From an uncultured Proteiniphilum sp. (GTDB taxonomy: Bacteria; Bacteroidota; Bacteroidia; Bacteroidales; Dysgonomonadaceae): a DNA stretch of 14,289 nt. Each line of letters opens with the position of its first letter. Position 1 is the stretch's first letter. The position numbers were made by a program, and so were the translations under genes. Below are positions 7,950-14,289 of this stretch, one piece after another. The stretch spans positions 1 through 14,289 of the forward strand of contig NZ_CALNAT010000254.1 of the NCBI RefSeq assembly GCF_937873925.1, given 5' to 3'. The notes beneath the pieces are model-generated. The model saw nothing but the letters and a program-made list of their open reading frames with translations, did not search any database and was not told the origin of the DNA.

Positions 7950-9574
7950 AATTTACCAATAAGTTATCAGCAGTTACCATAGCCACTACATTTGCAATGA
8001 ATGTAATGGCACAAAGGCCCAATATCATTCTGATCATGTCGGATGATATGGGGTATTCGGATCTTGGATGTTATGGAGGAGAGATCAATACGCCCCATCT
8101 GGATGCTCTGGCCGGGAAAGGAGTACGGTTTACCCAGTTCTATAATTCGGGCCGGAGTTGCCCGACCCGGGCATCCCTGATGACCGGACTCCATCCCCAT
8201 CAGACAGGTATAGGGCATATGACCAATGACCCGGAGAATCCCGTCGCTTTCGACATTAACCTCCCCGGTTACCGCGGCTTCCTGAACAGGAACAGTGTAA
8301 CGATCGCGGAGGTACTGAAAGAAGCCGGATACACCACACTGATGACGGGAAAATGGCACCTTGGTATGCATGAGAAAGAGCAGTGGCCCCTACAGCGGGG
8401 ATTCGACAGGTTTTACGGAATCCTGGCGGGAGCCGCTAACTTTTTCAAGCCGGTACACCCGAGGGGGATCACCCTCGATCATGCAGCAATCACCATAGAT
8501 GAACCGGATTACTATACTACCGATGCTTTTACCGATTATGCGATCGATTTTATCAGGGAAGCCAAAGAAACAGATAATGACCGGCCTTTTTTCCTTTATT
8601 TAGCCTATAATGCACCCCACTGGCCCTTACAGGCTCCGCAGGAAGTCGTTGATAAATACAAAGGCAAATATATGAAGGGATGGAGCGCGCTAAGGAATGA
8701 AAGGTTCCGCCGAATGACGGATATGGAGTTGATAGAGCCGGGTAATTTACTCCCTCCGGATGATTCCAGAAGTTGGGATAGCCTGAATGAGGATAAGAAA
8801 AAAGAGATGGATCTGCGTATGGCCATCTATGCCGCCCAGGTCGAGCAGATGGATGCCAATATCGGGCGATTGATAAATTATCTGGAATCGAATAACTTAA
8901 TAGAAAATACGATCATTATATTCCTTAACGATAACGGAGCCTGTGCCGAAGGGGGAATGCTGGGAGGGGGTCCCGCTGCCCAGCTGGAAACCGAGGAAGG
9001 TTATTTCCTTTCCTATGGGCAAGGATGGGCCAATGCTTCCAATACGCCGTTAAGAAAGTATAAACACTGGATGCATGAAGGAGGGATAGCGACTCCCTGT
9101 ATCGTTTCATGGCCTGAAGGCATCCCTGAAAAAAACCAGGGAAGTATCCTCAGGCAGTATGCTTTCTTACCGGATATCATGGCTACTTTCATTGATCTGG
9201 CAGAAACCCGGTATCCGAAGCAATACGCGGGAAACAGTATCCACCCGTTGCAGGGAAAAAGTTTTACAAGCCAGCTAAAAGGGAAAGACAGGCCTGTTCA
9301 CAAAGAACCTGTTTTTTGGGAACATGAGGGGAACAGGGCTGTCCGCTTGGGAGATTACAAACTGGTGATGGCATGGGATGATAACAAGCCGGACAACTGG
9401 GAGTTATATAATGTAAGGAAAGACAGGACGGAGATGCGTGATCTATCCAGGCAAATGCCGGGCAAGGTAGAAAAAATGAAAAAAATGTGGCATAAGTGGG
9501 CAAAGAATTCGATGGTTGAAGCGGATTGGGCGAAAATCCAGGAGTTGGAAAGAGCCCAAAGAAAAAAGAATTGA
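7946..9574 (+). CDS. S1_4-type arylsulfatase, Ser-type
   Basis: 542 residues. A short signal peptide ends VMA (residue 22). Asp33-Asp34 in MSDDMGYSDLGCYG, the maturation motif Ser71-Cys-Pro-Thr-Arg75 and the following LMTGLHPHQTGIGHM are characteristic of the AtsA-like S1_4 group. Other active-site parts: GKWHLG (Lys136, His138), NAPHWPLQAP (His225), LNDNGA (Asp329, Asn330) and Lys373 in PLRKYKHWMHEGG. The long insert between Asn330 and Lys373 is usual for this group. Many relatives read C-C-P-T-R; here the first Cys, the residue to be oxidised, is Ser, while the neighbouring Cys72 remains. S1_4 enzymes act on varied substrates including 3-sulfated galactose and aryl sulfates. The C-terminus is Lys-rich. 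The gap to the following GH43 gene is 72 bp. Confidence 0.93.
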   Translation: MKFTNKLSAVTIATTFAMNVMAQRPNIILIMSDDMGYSDLGCYGGEINTPHLDALAGKGVRFTQFYNSGRSCPTRASLMTGLHPHQTGIGHMTNDPENPVAFDINLPGYRGFLNRNSVTIAEVLKEAGYTTLMTGKWHLGMHEKEQWPLQRGFDRFYGILAGAANFFKPVHPRGITLDHAAITIDEPDYYTTDAFTDYAIDFIREAKETDNDRPFFLYLAYNAPHWPLQAPQEVVDKYKGKYMKGWSALRNERFRRMTDMELIEPGNLLPPDDSRSWDSLNEDKKKEMDLRMAIYAAQVEQMDANIGRLINYLESNNLIENTIIIFLNDNGACAEGGMLGGGPAAQLETEEGYFLSYGQGWANASNTPLRKYKHWMHEGGIATPCIVSWPEGIPEKNQGSILRQYAFLPDIMATFIDLAETRYPKQYAGNSIHPLQGKSFTSQLKGKDRPVHKEPVFWEHEGNRAVRLGDYKLVMAWDDNKPDNWELYNVRKDRTEMRDLSRQMPGKVEKMKKMWHKWAKNSMVEADWAKIQELERAQRKKN

Positions 9575-9646
9575 ATGTTCTCATTAAGCAAGAGCAGAAT
9601 AAATATAAAAAAGGTACCTACATAGTTGTAAATAATAAAAAATCGT

Positions 9647-10822
9647 ATGTATAGAATAAAGCCAATAATATTACCGAAGTTGTTACTATCCATATTGCTA
9701 ACAATTTTATTTGCACGAGCGGAGGCCCAAATACCTCAGCCTCAGGTAATGTCGAGAGCCGAGATAGAATCAGGCCTTCAGTCACATGACCGTGCCCTGT
9801 ATATTAAAAAGCACTGGATACGCGACCCTTATATCGTGTACGCGCCGGACGGTTTTTATTATTTAACCGGTACCACGCCTAATCCCGGAGATCCCCGGGA
9901 GAGTGGAGACCCGTATAATAAAGGCCTTTTCGAGGGTAGCATTGTCGGTGCAACTGTCCAGATCTGGCGCAGTCGTGATCTTATAGATTGGGAATACCAG
10001 GAGGCACCCTTTACGGTAAAAGATACTTATCATTATAATGATAAGGATAGAGCGAAAATAAAAAGTCCGAACAAGGATTTAATCTGGGCACCTGAAATAC
10101 ATTGGGATAAAGACCGGAATAAATGGATACTGGTGCATTGTCCCCAGATAAACAGCAGTTTTGTACTTTCAGGAGATAGTAGTGTAAAAGGTCCATGGAC
10201 TCATACGATGGGAGAGAATTTTGATAAAAAGCATGATCCTTCTTTATTCAGGGATGATGATGGGACATGGTATGCCATTTGGGGAAATGCGTATATTGCG
10301 CAGATCAGCAGCGATTTGACCCGTTTCGTAACCGATCCTCTTTATATAGAGCCTGCCGGAAGCCGTCCTGACCCCAAAAACCCCGGGAAGATGATAAGCC
10401 GTATAGGACATGAGGGATGCACCGTAAAAAAAATAGGAGACAAATATGTATTATTCGGGACGGCCTGGTCAACCGATACCGGCAGGAAAGGGTCTTATAA
10501 CCTCTATTATACCGTAGCGGATAAAATAGAAGGACCCTACGGGCCGAGACAGTTTGCAGGCAGATTTATCGGACATGGCACCCCTTTTCAGACAAAAGAT
10601 GGAAAATGGTGGTGTACGGCATTCTATAATGGGGATATTCCTCCTTTAAACAGTAAAGGGATTGAAAATACCGACCTCTCGGAGACAGCGCAAACTATTA
10701 ATCGGCAGGGAACAACCATTGTTCCGTTAGAAGTGAAAATGCTTAAGAACGGGGATCTCTATATCCGGGCGAAAGATCCTGCCTATGGTACTCCCGGGCC
10801 GGATGAAAATCAAAAGTTCTGA
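9647..10822 (+). CDS. Secreted GH43-like glycoside hydrolase
   Basis: 391 residues. Signal peptide with likely cleavage after AEA (residue 27). One five-bladed beta-propeller with the GH43 triad: Asp60 in IRDPYI (base), Asp197 in HDPSLF (pKa modulator), Glu256 in GHEGCT (acid), plus His310 in IGHGTPF. LIWAPEIHW (146-153) is the usual blade-2 block. There is no accessory C-terminal domain, and the enzyme is not a close copy of either propeller of the protein at 1286-3223. The family removes alpha-arabinofuranose, beta-xylose or beta-galactofuranose units; the subfamily cannot be fixed without an alignment. The leader (ATCGTATG at the start codon) resembles that of the preceding sulfatase. It probably acts in the periplasm on side-chain sugars exposed by desulfation. 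Confidence 0.87.
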   Translation: MYRIKPIILPKLLLSILLTILFARAEAQIPQPQVMSRAEIESGLQSHDRALYIKKHWIRDPYIVYAPDGFYYLTGTTPNPGDPRESGDPYNKGLFEGSIVGATVQIWRSRDLIDWEYQEAPFTVKDTYHYNDKDRAKIKSPNKDLIWAPEIHWDKDRNKWILVHCPQINSSFVLSGDSSVKGPWTHTMGENFDKKHDPSLFRDDDGTWYAIWGNAYIAQISSDLTRFVTDPLYIEPAGSRPDPKNPGKMISRIGHEGCTVKKIGDKYVLFGTAWSTDTGRKGSYNLYYTVADKIEGPYGPRQFAGRFIGHGTPFQTKDGKWWCTAFYNGDIPPLNSKGIENTDLSETAQTINRQGTTIVPLEVKMLKNGDLYIRAKDPAYGTPGPDENQKF

Positions 10823-10827
10823 TAGAA

Positions 10828-10950
10828 ATGAAAAGGATAAATGTAGTTTTTATAACGCTGGCGGGCTATTTCAGCTCCGGCCCGGCTGTGAGCACTCCTA
10901 CCCGTGTGTATAATTCATTAGTAACAAATCGATTTGCTTTTTTCAAGTAA
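10828..10950 (+). other. 40-codon secretion-signal-like ORF, possible gene remnant
   Basis: It starts 6 bp after the GH43 stop and ends at TAA 10948-10950. The first residues (MKRINVVFITLAGYF) look like a signal peptide: basic start, hydrophobic core, small residues near 16-22. The remainder has no recognisable domain. The GC-richer part of the ORF (about 10855-10905) contrasts with the A/T-rich DNA after it. It may be the 5' stub of a secreted gene whose body was deleted, a small secreted peptide, or chance. The rest of this gap (to 11004) is A/T-rich and holds no clear terminator or promoter. Confidence 0.25.
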
Positions 10951-11004
10951 TAAAAAAATACTTTTACCGTATTATTCTTACGGCTTACTTTTAAAGATTA
11001 AAAA

Positions 11005-13551
11005 ATGACTAAAATTAATTTGCCAATTGTTTTTGCCCTGTTGATGCTCCCTTTCACGATCTCCTGTACCAATAAGGGCAAAGAGATCCCCGTGATTCCT
11101 ACCGACCTCACCACGGCGCTCCGTGCACCGGCTTATCCTTTGGTAACGGTGGATCCCTATTTTAACGCGTGGTCATATACGGATAATTTGTATGATGATC
11201 AGCCCCGGCATTGGACCGATAAAGAATTCCCGTTGCTGGGAGCCTTAAGGGTGGACGGCGAAGTATACCGGTTCATGGGGAAAGAGAATCTGCCGCTGAA
11301 GCCTGTTCTTCCAACTGCCCGTGAAGAAAAATGGGAAGGTAAATATACGTTTGACCAACCGGCAGGGGATGCATGGAAGAACCTTACATTCAATGATGCA
11401 TCCTGGGCTACGGGAAAATCGGCTTTTGGTACGCCGAACGAACCTAACCTCTCCACCCTCTGGCGGACAAAAGATATCTGGGTGAGGCGTACGTTCAATT
11501 TAGAAGAAGATCTGAGCGGTAAAGCCATCTACCTGCACTATTCGCACGATGATATTTTTGAACTGTATATCAACGGTATCCAGGTTGTAGAGACCGGCTA
11601 TTCATGGAAATACAATGTAATAGCGGAACTTTCCGACGAAGTGAAGGCTACCCTAAGGAAAGGAGAGAACATCATTACCGCCCATTGTCATAACAGGACG
11701 GGCGGCGGATATGTGGATTTCGGCCTGTATGAGAAAGAAGAGAACAAAGTATCGTTTGATCATACTGCTGAACAGAAATCGGTAAGTGTGCTCCCTACAC
11801 AAACGGTGTATACGTTCGACTGTGGACCGGTAGAACTCGATGTGGTCTTCACTACTCCTTTACTGCTGGAAGACCTGACACTTGTTTCACGTCCGGTAAG
11901 TTACCTGACTTACCAGGTGAGGTCTAAAGACGAAGCATCCCATGAGGTGCAGGTCTATTTCGAGGCAACCCCCCAATGGGCTGTGAATAATGATAGCCAG
12001 GCAGTCGGTTTCGAAAAGATTGAAAAAGAAGGGAAGACCTTCCTCAAAACCGGAACTGTTGAACAGCCTCTTCTTCAGAAGAAAGGGGACAATGTGCGGA
12101 TTGACTGGGGCTACTTTTACATGACCGGTGAGGGAAATGACAACGCAGCTTTGAATTTCGGCGATTACTGGAATACCAAGCAGGCGTTCCAAACAAACGG
12201 TGGAATTGCTGAAGCCATGCCGGAGGTACTCTCTGAGAATATAGCGAAAGAGATGACGGTACTCGCTTACAGCCGTGACCTTGGGCAGGTGACATCTGAA
12301 AATAAAGCCGGATACATTATGCTGGGCTACGATGATATTTACTCCATACAATATTTTGAGAAGAATCTGAAAGGTTACTGGACCAACGATGGTACGGTAG
12401 ATATTTTCCAGGCGTTCAAAAGTGCGGAAACGGACTATGCATCGATCATGAAACGTTGTGACGATTTCAACCGGGCCATGATGGCCGATGCTGAAAAAGC
12501 AGGAGGCAGGAAATATGCCGAACTGGTCGCGCTGGCTTACCGGCAGGCGATCGCAGCCCACAAGCTGGTAAAAGACGAGAACGGGACACTCCTGTTTTTG
12601 TCGAAGGAGAATAACAGTAATGGTTCCATCGGTACGGTGGACATAACCTATCCTTCTTCTCCATTATTCCTGATCTATAACCCCGAGTTGGTAAAAGGGA
12701 TGATGAACCATATTTTCTACTACAGCGAAAGCGGAAAATGGACCAAACCTTTTGCAGCACACGATGTGGGTACTTACCCGATTGCCAACGGACAGACCTA
12801 TGGTGGAGACATGCCGATAGAAGAATCCGGGAATATGTTGATTTTAGCGGCAGCCATTGCCGGAATGGAGGGGAATGCCGATTATGCCGCCCAACACTGG
12901 GATGTATTGACCATCTGGACCGATTACCTTGTAGAAGAGGGATTAGATCCCGATAACCAGCTCTGTACCGATGATTTCGCGGGACATTTTGCCCATAATG
13001 CCAATCTCTCCGTCAAAGCGATCATGGGGATTGCCTCCTATGGTAAACTGGCTTTTATGTTAGGAAAAACCGATATAGCGGAGAAATATTTGAAGATTGC
13101 GGGTGAAATGGCTGTTGAATGGGAAAAGATGGCCCGTGACGGCGATCATTATAAGCTCACCTTTGACAAGGCAGATAGCTGGAGTCAGAAATATAACCTG
13201 ATATGGGATAGATTATTAGGGTTTAATATCTTTGATCCGGAGATTGCCCGGAAAGAGGTGGCTTATTATCTTACACAACAGAATGAATACGGGTTACCGC
13301 TCGATATTCGCCGTACCTATACCAAATCGGACTGGGTATTATGGACAGCGGTTCTCACCGGTGAAAGGAGCGATTTTGAAGCATTGGTAAATCCTATCTA
13401 TAAATATGCGGATGAAACTCCTTCCCGTGTACCCGTCAGTGACTGGCACGATACAGTAACTGCTGAAAGAATGAACTTTAAGGCTCGTTCTGTTGTTGGC
13501 GGATATTTTATGAAAATGTTGGAACAGAAATTACTGGAGAAAAGTAAATAG
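11005..13551 (+). CDS. GtaA-like 'glutaminase' family lipoprotein (DUF4964/DUF5127/DUF4965/DUF1793)
   Basis: 848 residues. A signal peptide ends FTIS-Cys21, a plausible lipobox, so a membrane-anchored lipoprotein is likely. Domains in order: DUF4964-like N-terminal segment (about 37-100, with PLVTVDPYFNAWS and HWTDKEFPLLG); an inserted beta-sandwich of galactose-binding type (about 105-243, with HDDIFELYINGIQV); DUF5127 (about 255-480, SRPVSYLTYQVRS); DUF4965 (about 500-670, AHDVGTYPIANGQTYGGDMP, EESGNMLILAAA, CTDDFAGHFAHN); and DUF1793 helical part (about 660-840, SWSQKYNLIWDRLLGF, LPLDIRRTYTKSDWVLW, SDWHDT). The glutaminase name comes from a fungal relative. The helical half looks like a six-hairpin barrel, and its place among sulfatases and GH43 genes argues for a role on carbohydrate. 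It is the last gene before a strong terminator. Confidence 0.85.
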   Translation: MTKINLPIVFALLMLPFTISCTNKGKEIPVIPTDLTTALRAPAYPLVTVDPYFNAWSYTDNLYDDQPRHWTDKEFPLLGALRVDGEVYRFMGKENLPLKPVLPTAREEKWEGKYTFDQPAGDAWKNLTFNDASWATGKSAFGTPNEPNLSTLWRTKDIWVRRTFNLEEDLSGKAIYLHYSHDDIFELYINGIQVVETGYSWKYNVIAELSDEVKATLRKGENIITAHCHNRTGGGYVDFGLYEKEENKVSFDHTAEQKSVSVLPTQTVYTFDCGPVELDVVFTTPLLLEDLTLVSRPVSYLTYQVRSKDEASHEVQVYFEATPQWAVNNDSQAVGFEKIEKEGKTFLKTGTVEQPLLQKKGDNVRIDWGYFYMTGEGNDNAALNFGDYWNTKQAFQTNGGIAEAMPEVLSENIAKEMTVLAYSRDLGQVTSENKAGYIMLGYDDIYSIQYFEKNLKGYWTNDGTVDIFQAFKSAETDYASIMKRCDDFNRAMMADAEKAGGRKYAELVALAYRQAIAAHKLVKDENGTLLFLSKENNSNGSIGTVDITYPSSPLFLIYNPELVKGMMNHIFYYSESGKWTKPFAAHDVGTYPIANGQTYGGDMPIEESGNMLILAAAIAGMEGNADYAAQHWDVLTIWTDYLVEEGLDPDNQLCTDDFAGHFAHNANLSVKAIMGIASYGKLAFMLGKTDIAEKYLKIAGEMAVEWEKMARDGDHYKLTFDKADSWSQKYNLIWDRLLGFNIFDPEIARKEVAYYLTQQNEYGLPLDIRRTYTKSDWVLWTAVLTGERSDFEALVNPIYKYADETPSRVPVSDWHDTVTAERMNFKARSVVGGYFMKMLEQKLLEKSK

Positions 13552-13571
13552 GCATTCACCCTAAGGAGAAG

Positions 13572-13610
13572 AGTAAACCCCAAAAGTTCATAAGACTTTT
13601 GGGGTTTACT
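13572..13610. terminator. Strong 16-bp hairpin closing the cluster transcript
   Basis: AGTAAACCCCAAAAGT (13572-13587) and ACTTTTGGGGTTTACT (13595-13610) are exact reverse complements around a 7-nt loop. It lies 20 bp after the stop of the preceding gene. There is no separate T-run after it, but the A-rich/T-rich halves of the arms and the position fit a terminator or a 3'-end stabilising stem. It is the only perfect long stem in the window. Confidence 0.82.
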
Positions 13611-13928
13611 AATTGGGGTAAAACGGTTAGCAATAAGGTTTGCCTGCTCTTATTATGTTACAAATTATTATATTCTATGAGGAAAATAACTGTTCTATTT
13701 TCAATCACGCTATTTTGATTAATTTGTGTTGTTTTTTGATATTTTTTTGACATACGATTCTGCTCTTCTTTCTTTAATTTGTAGTTTGATTTCACCATAC
13801 TATTCTTCGCCATGGCATAGTTCAGCAAGTTTTAGTTAGCCATGACGTAATAGCATTAGTCTGCAGAGAAAGAGTAAATAATAAAATTTAAAAGTAGTAA
13901 CTAAAATTTATTGTAAAGTAAATCAATC
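13611..13928. other. A/T-rich intergenic region before the fifth sulfatase
   Basis: No gene of normal size is present on either strand. It contains a 13-codon ORF at 13677-13718 starting MRKITVLFS, like a cut-off signal peptide, and a TAAAATTTA direct repeat at 13882-13890 and 13902-13910 (20-bp period). An 11-mer AAAATTTATTG at 13903-13913 also occurs at 1183-1193 before the first cluster gene. Several TTTG tracts occur (for example 13746-13749 and 13778-13781), but no pair with the spacing of a Bacteroides promoter could be fixed. A separate promoter for the gene at 13929 is expected because a hairpin lies upstream. Confidence 0.5.
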
Positions 13929-14289
13929 ATGAAGCATTATCCCATTACAATGTCCCTGTTATTGGGCGGCAGTTTTTCCCTGACGGCTCAGGAAAATCCC
14001 AATATCATTATTATTTACGTAGATGATATGGGTTATTCTGATCTCTCGTGTTACGGCGGAGATTTTGTAAAAACAAAAAATATAGACAGGATTGCCGACG
14101 AAGGCATCAGGTTCACCCAATACTATACGGCGGCGCCGATCAGTTCGCCGTCACGTGTAGGACTGACGACCGGTATGTATCCGACCCGATGGGGGATACG
14201 CTCGTTTCTCCAAACAAGGGCAGGGAACCGGAAGAATATACAGAATGATTTTCTTTCCGATCATGCTCCTTCCATGGCAAGGGCTTTGA
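13929..14289 (+). CDS. Family S1 sulfatase, Ser-type, 3' end outside window
   Basis: Only the first 120 codons are in the window, and the frame is open at the edge. The signal peptide ends LTA (residue 20), followed by QENPN. Metal ligands Asp32-Asp33 lie in VDDMGYSDLSCYGG; the maturation motif is Ser72-Ser-Pro-Ser-Arg76, followed by TTGMYPTRWGIRSFL. This N-terminal third is complete and has no disabling change. The subfamily cannot be fixed from this part, but it differs clearly from the four upstream sulfatases. It follows the hairpin by 318 bp and probably starts a second transcript of the same locus. The start is chosen because it opens the signal peptide; ATG 13950 lies inside it. Confidence 0.9.
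   Translation, partial: MKHYPITMSLLLGGSFSLTAQENPNIIIIYVDDMGYSDLSCYGGDFVKTKNIDRIADEGIRFTQYYTAAPISSPSRVGLTTGMYPTRWGIRSFLQTRAGNRKNIQNDFLSDHAPSMARAL

Noticed and set aside
3331..9574. Tandem duplication of one sulfatase gene
   Set aside because: The four proteins share only the family S1 core; motifs around the active site and the insert lengths place them in different subfamilies.
11887..12561. 224-codon open frame on the - strand inside the glutaminase-like gene
   Set aside because: It is antisense to conserved DUF5127/DUF4965 sequence; no domain or leader supports it.
13801..13860. Inverted CATGGC / GCCATG pair around 13812-13846 as an operator or attachment site
   Set aside because: Only 6 bp pair with a loop of more than 20 nt, no extension, and no mobile element or tRNA nearby.
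14048..14248. 66-codon + strand frame near the right edge
   Set aside because: It overlaps out of frame the partial sulfatase starting at 13929, whose signal peptide and Ser-type motif are clear.
1..14289. CRISPR array, tRNA, rRNA or insertion sequence
   Set aside because: No regularly spaced repeats, cloverleaf-like segments, transposase motifs or terminal inverted repeats were seen on either strand.

Overview
The window looks like chromosomal DNA of an anaerobic or gut/sediment-type Bacteroidota (Bacteroidales-like). The reasons are A/T-rich leaders without Shine-Dalgarno sequences, a DUF349-repeat protein of the kind common in that phylum, and a dense run of secreted sulfatases and glycosidases with short gaps, all on the + strand. 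Genus cannot be fixed from this sequence.

Layout: the 3' part of a DUF349-repeat gene (1-1086) ends at a clear intrinsic terminator (1115-1147) and is unrelated to what follows. A short control region (about 1150-1285) carries an inverted repeat and a perfect 12-bp direct repeat with 21-bp period. It leads into a collinear, probably co-transcribed series: a secreted protein with two GH43-type beta-propellers (1286-3223); an iduronate-2-sulfatase-like sulfatase (3331-4839); an S1_16-like sulfatase (4912-6348); an N-sulfoglucosamine sulfohydrolase-like sulfatase (6442-7836); an S1_4-type arylsulfatase (7946-9574); a single-domain GH43-like enzyme (9647-10822); and a lipoprotein of the 'glutaminase A' (DUF4964/DUF5127/DUF4965/DUF1793) family (11005-13551). 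A strong 16-bp hairpin (13572-13610) closes this block. After 318 bp of A/T-rich DNA a fifth sulfatase begins (13929) and runs off the window.

How the genes fit together: five sulfatases of different subfamilies plus two GH43 enzymes and a predicted six-hairpin-type enzyme suggest stepwise, mostly exo-acting removal of sulfate and pentose- or galactofuranose-like side sugars from a heterogeneously sulfated glycan in the periplasm. All five sulfatases have serine, not cysteine, at the residue that becomes formylglycine, so they would depend on an anaerobic radical-SAM maturase encoded elsewhere. No SusC/SusD pair, polysaccharide lyase, endo-hydrolase, regulator or transporter is visible in the window, so the polymer cannot be named. 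Ulvan-like or glycosaminoglycan-like substrates are possibilities only.

Most notable points: both propellers of the tandem GH43 protein appear to keep a full catalytic constellation; the glutaminase-like protein carries an inserted lectin-like beta-sandwich and may be an unrecognised glycosidase; one sulfatase has Glu-Gln in place of the usual Asp-Asn/His metal ligands; and two intergenic gaps hold short secretion-signal-like ORFs that may be remnants of lost genes.
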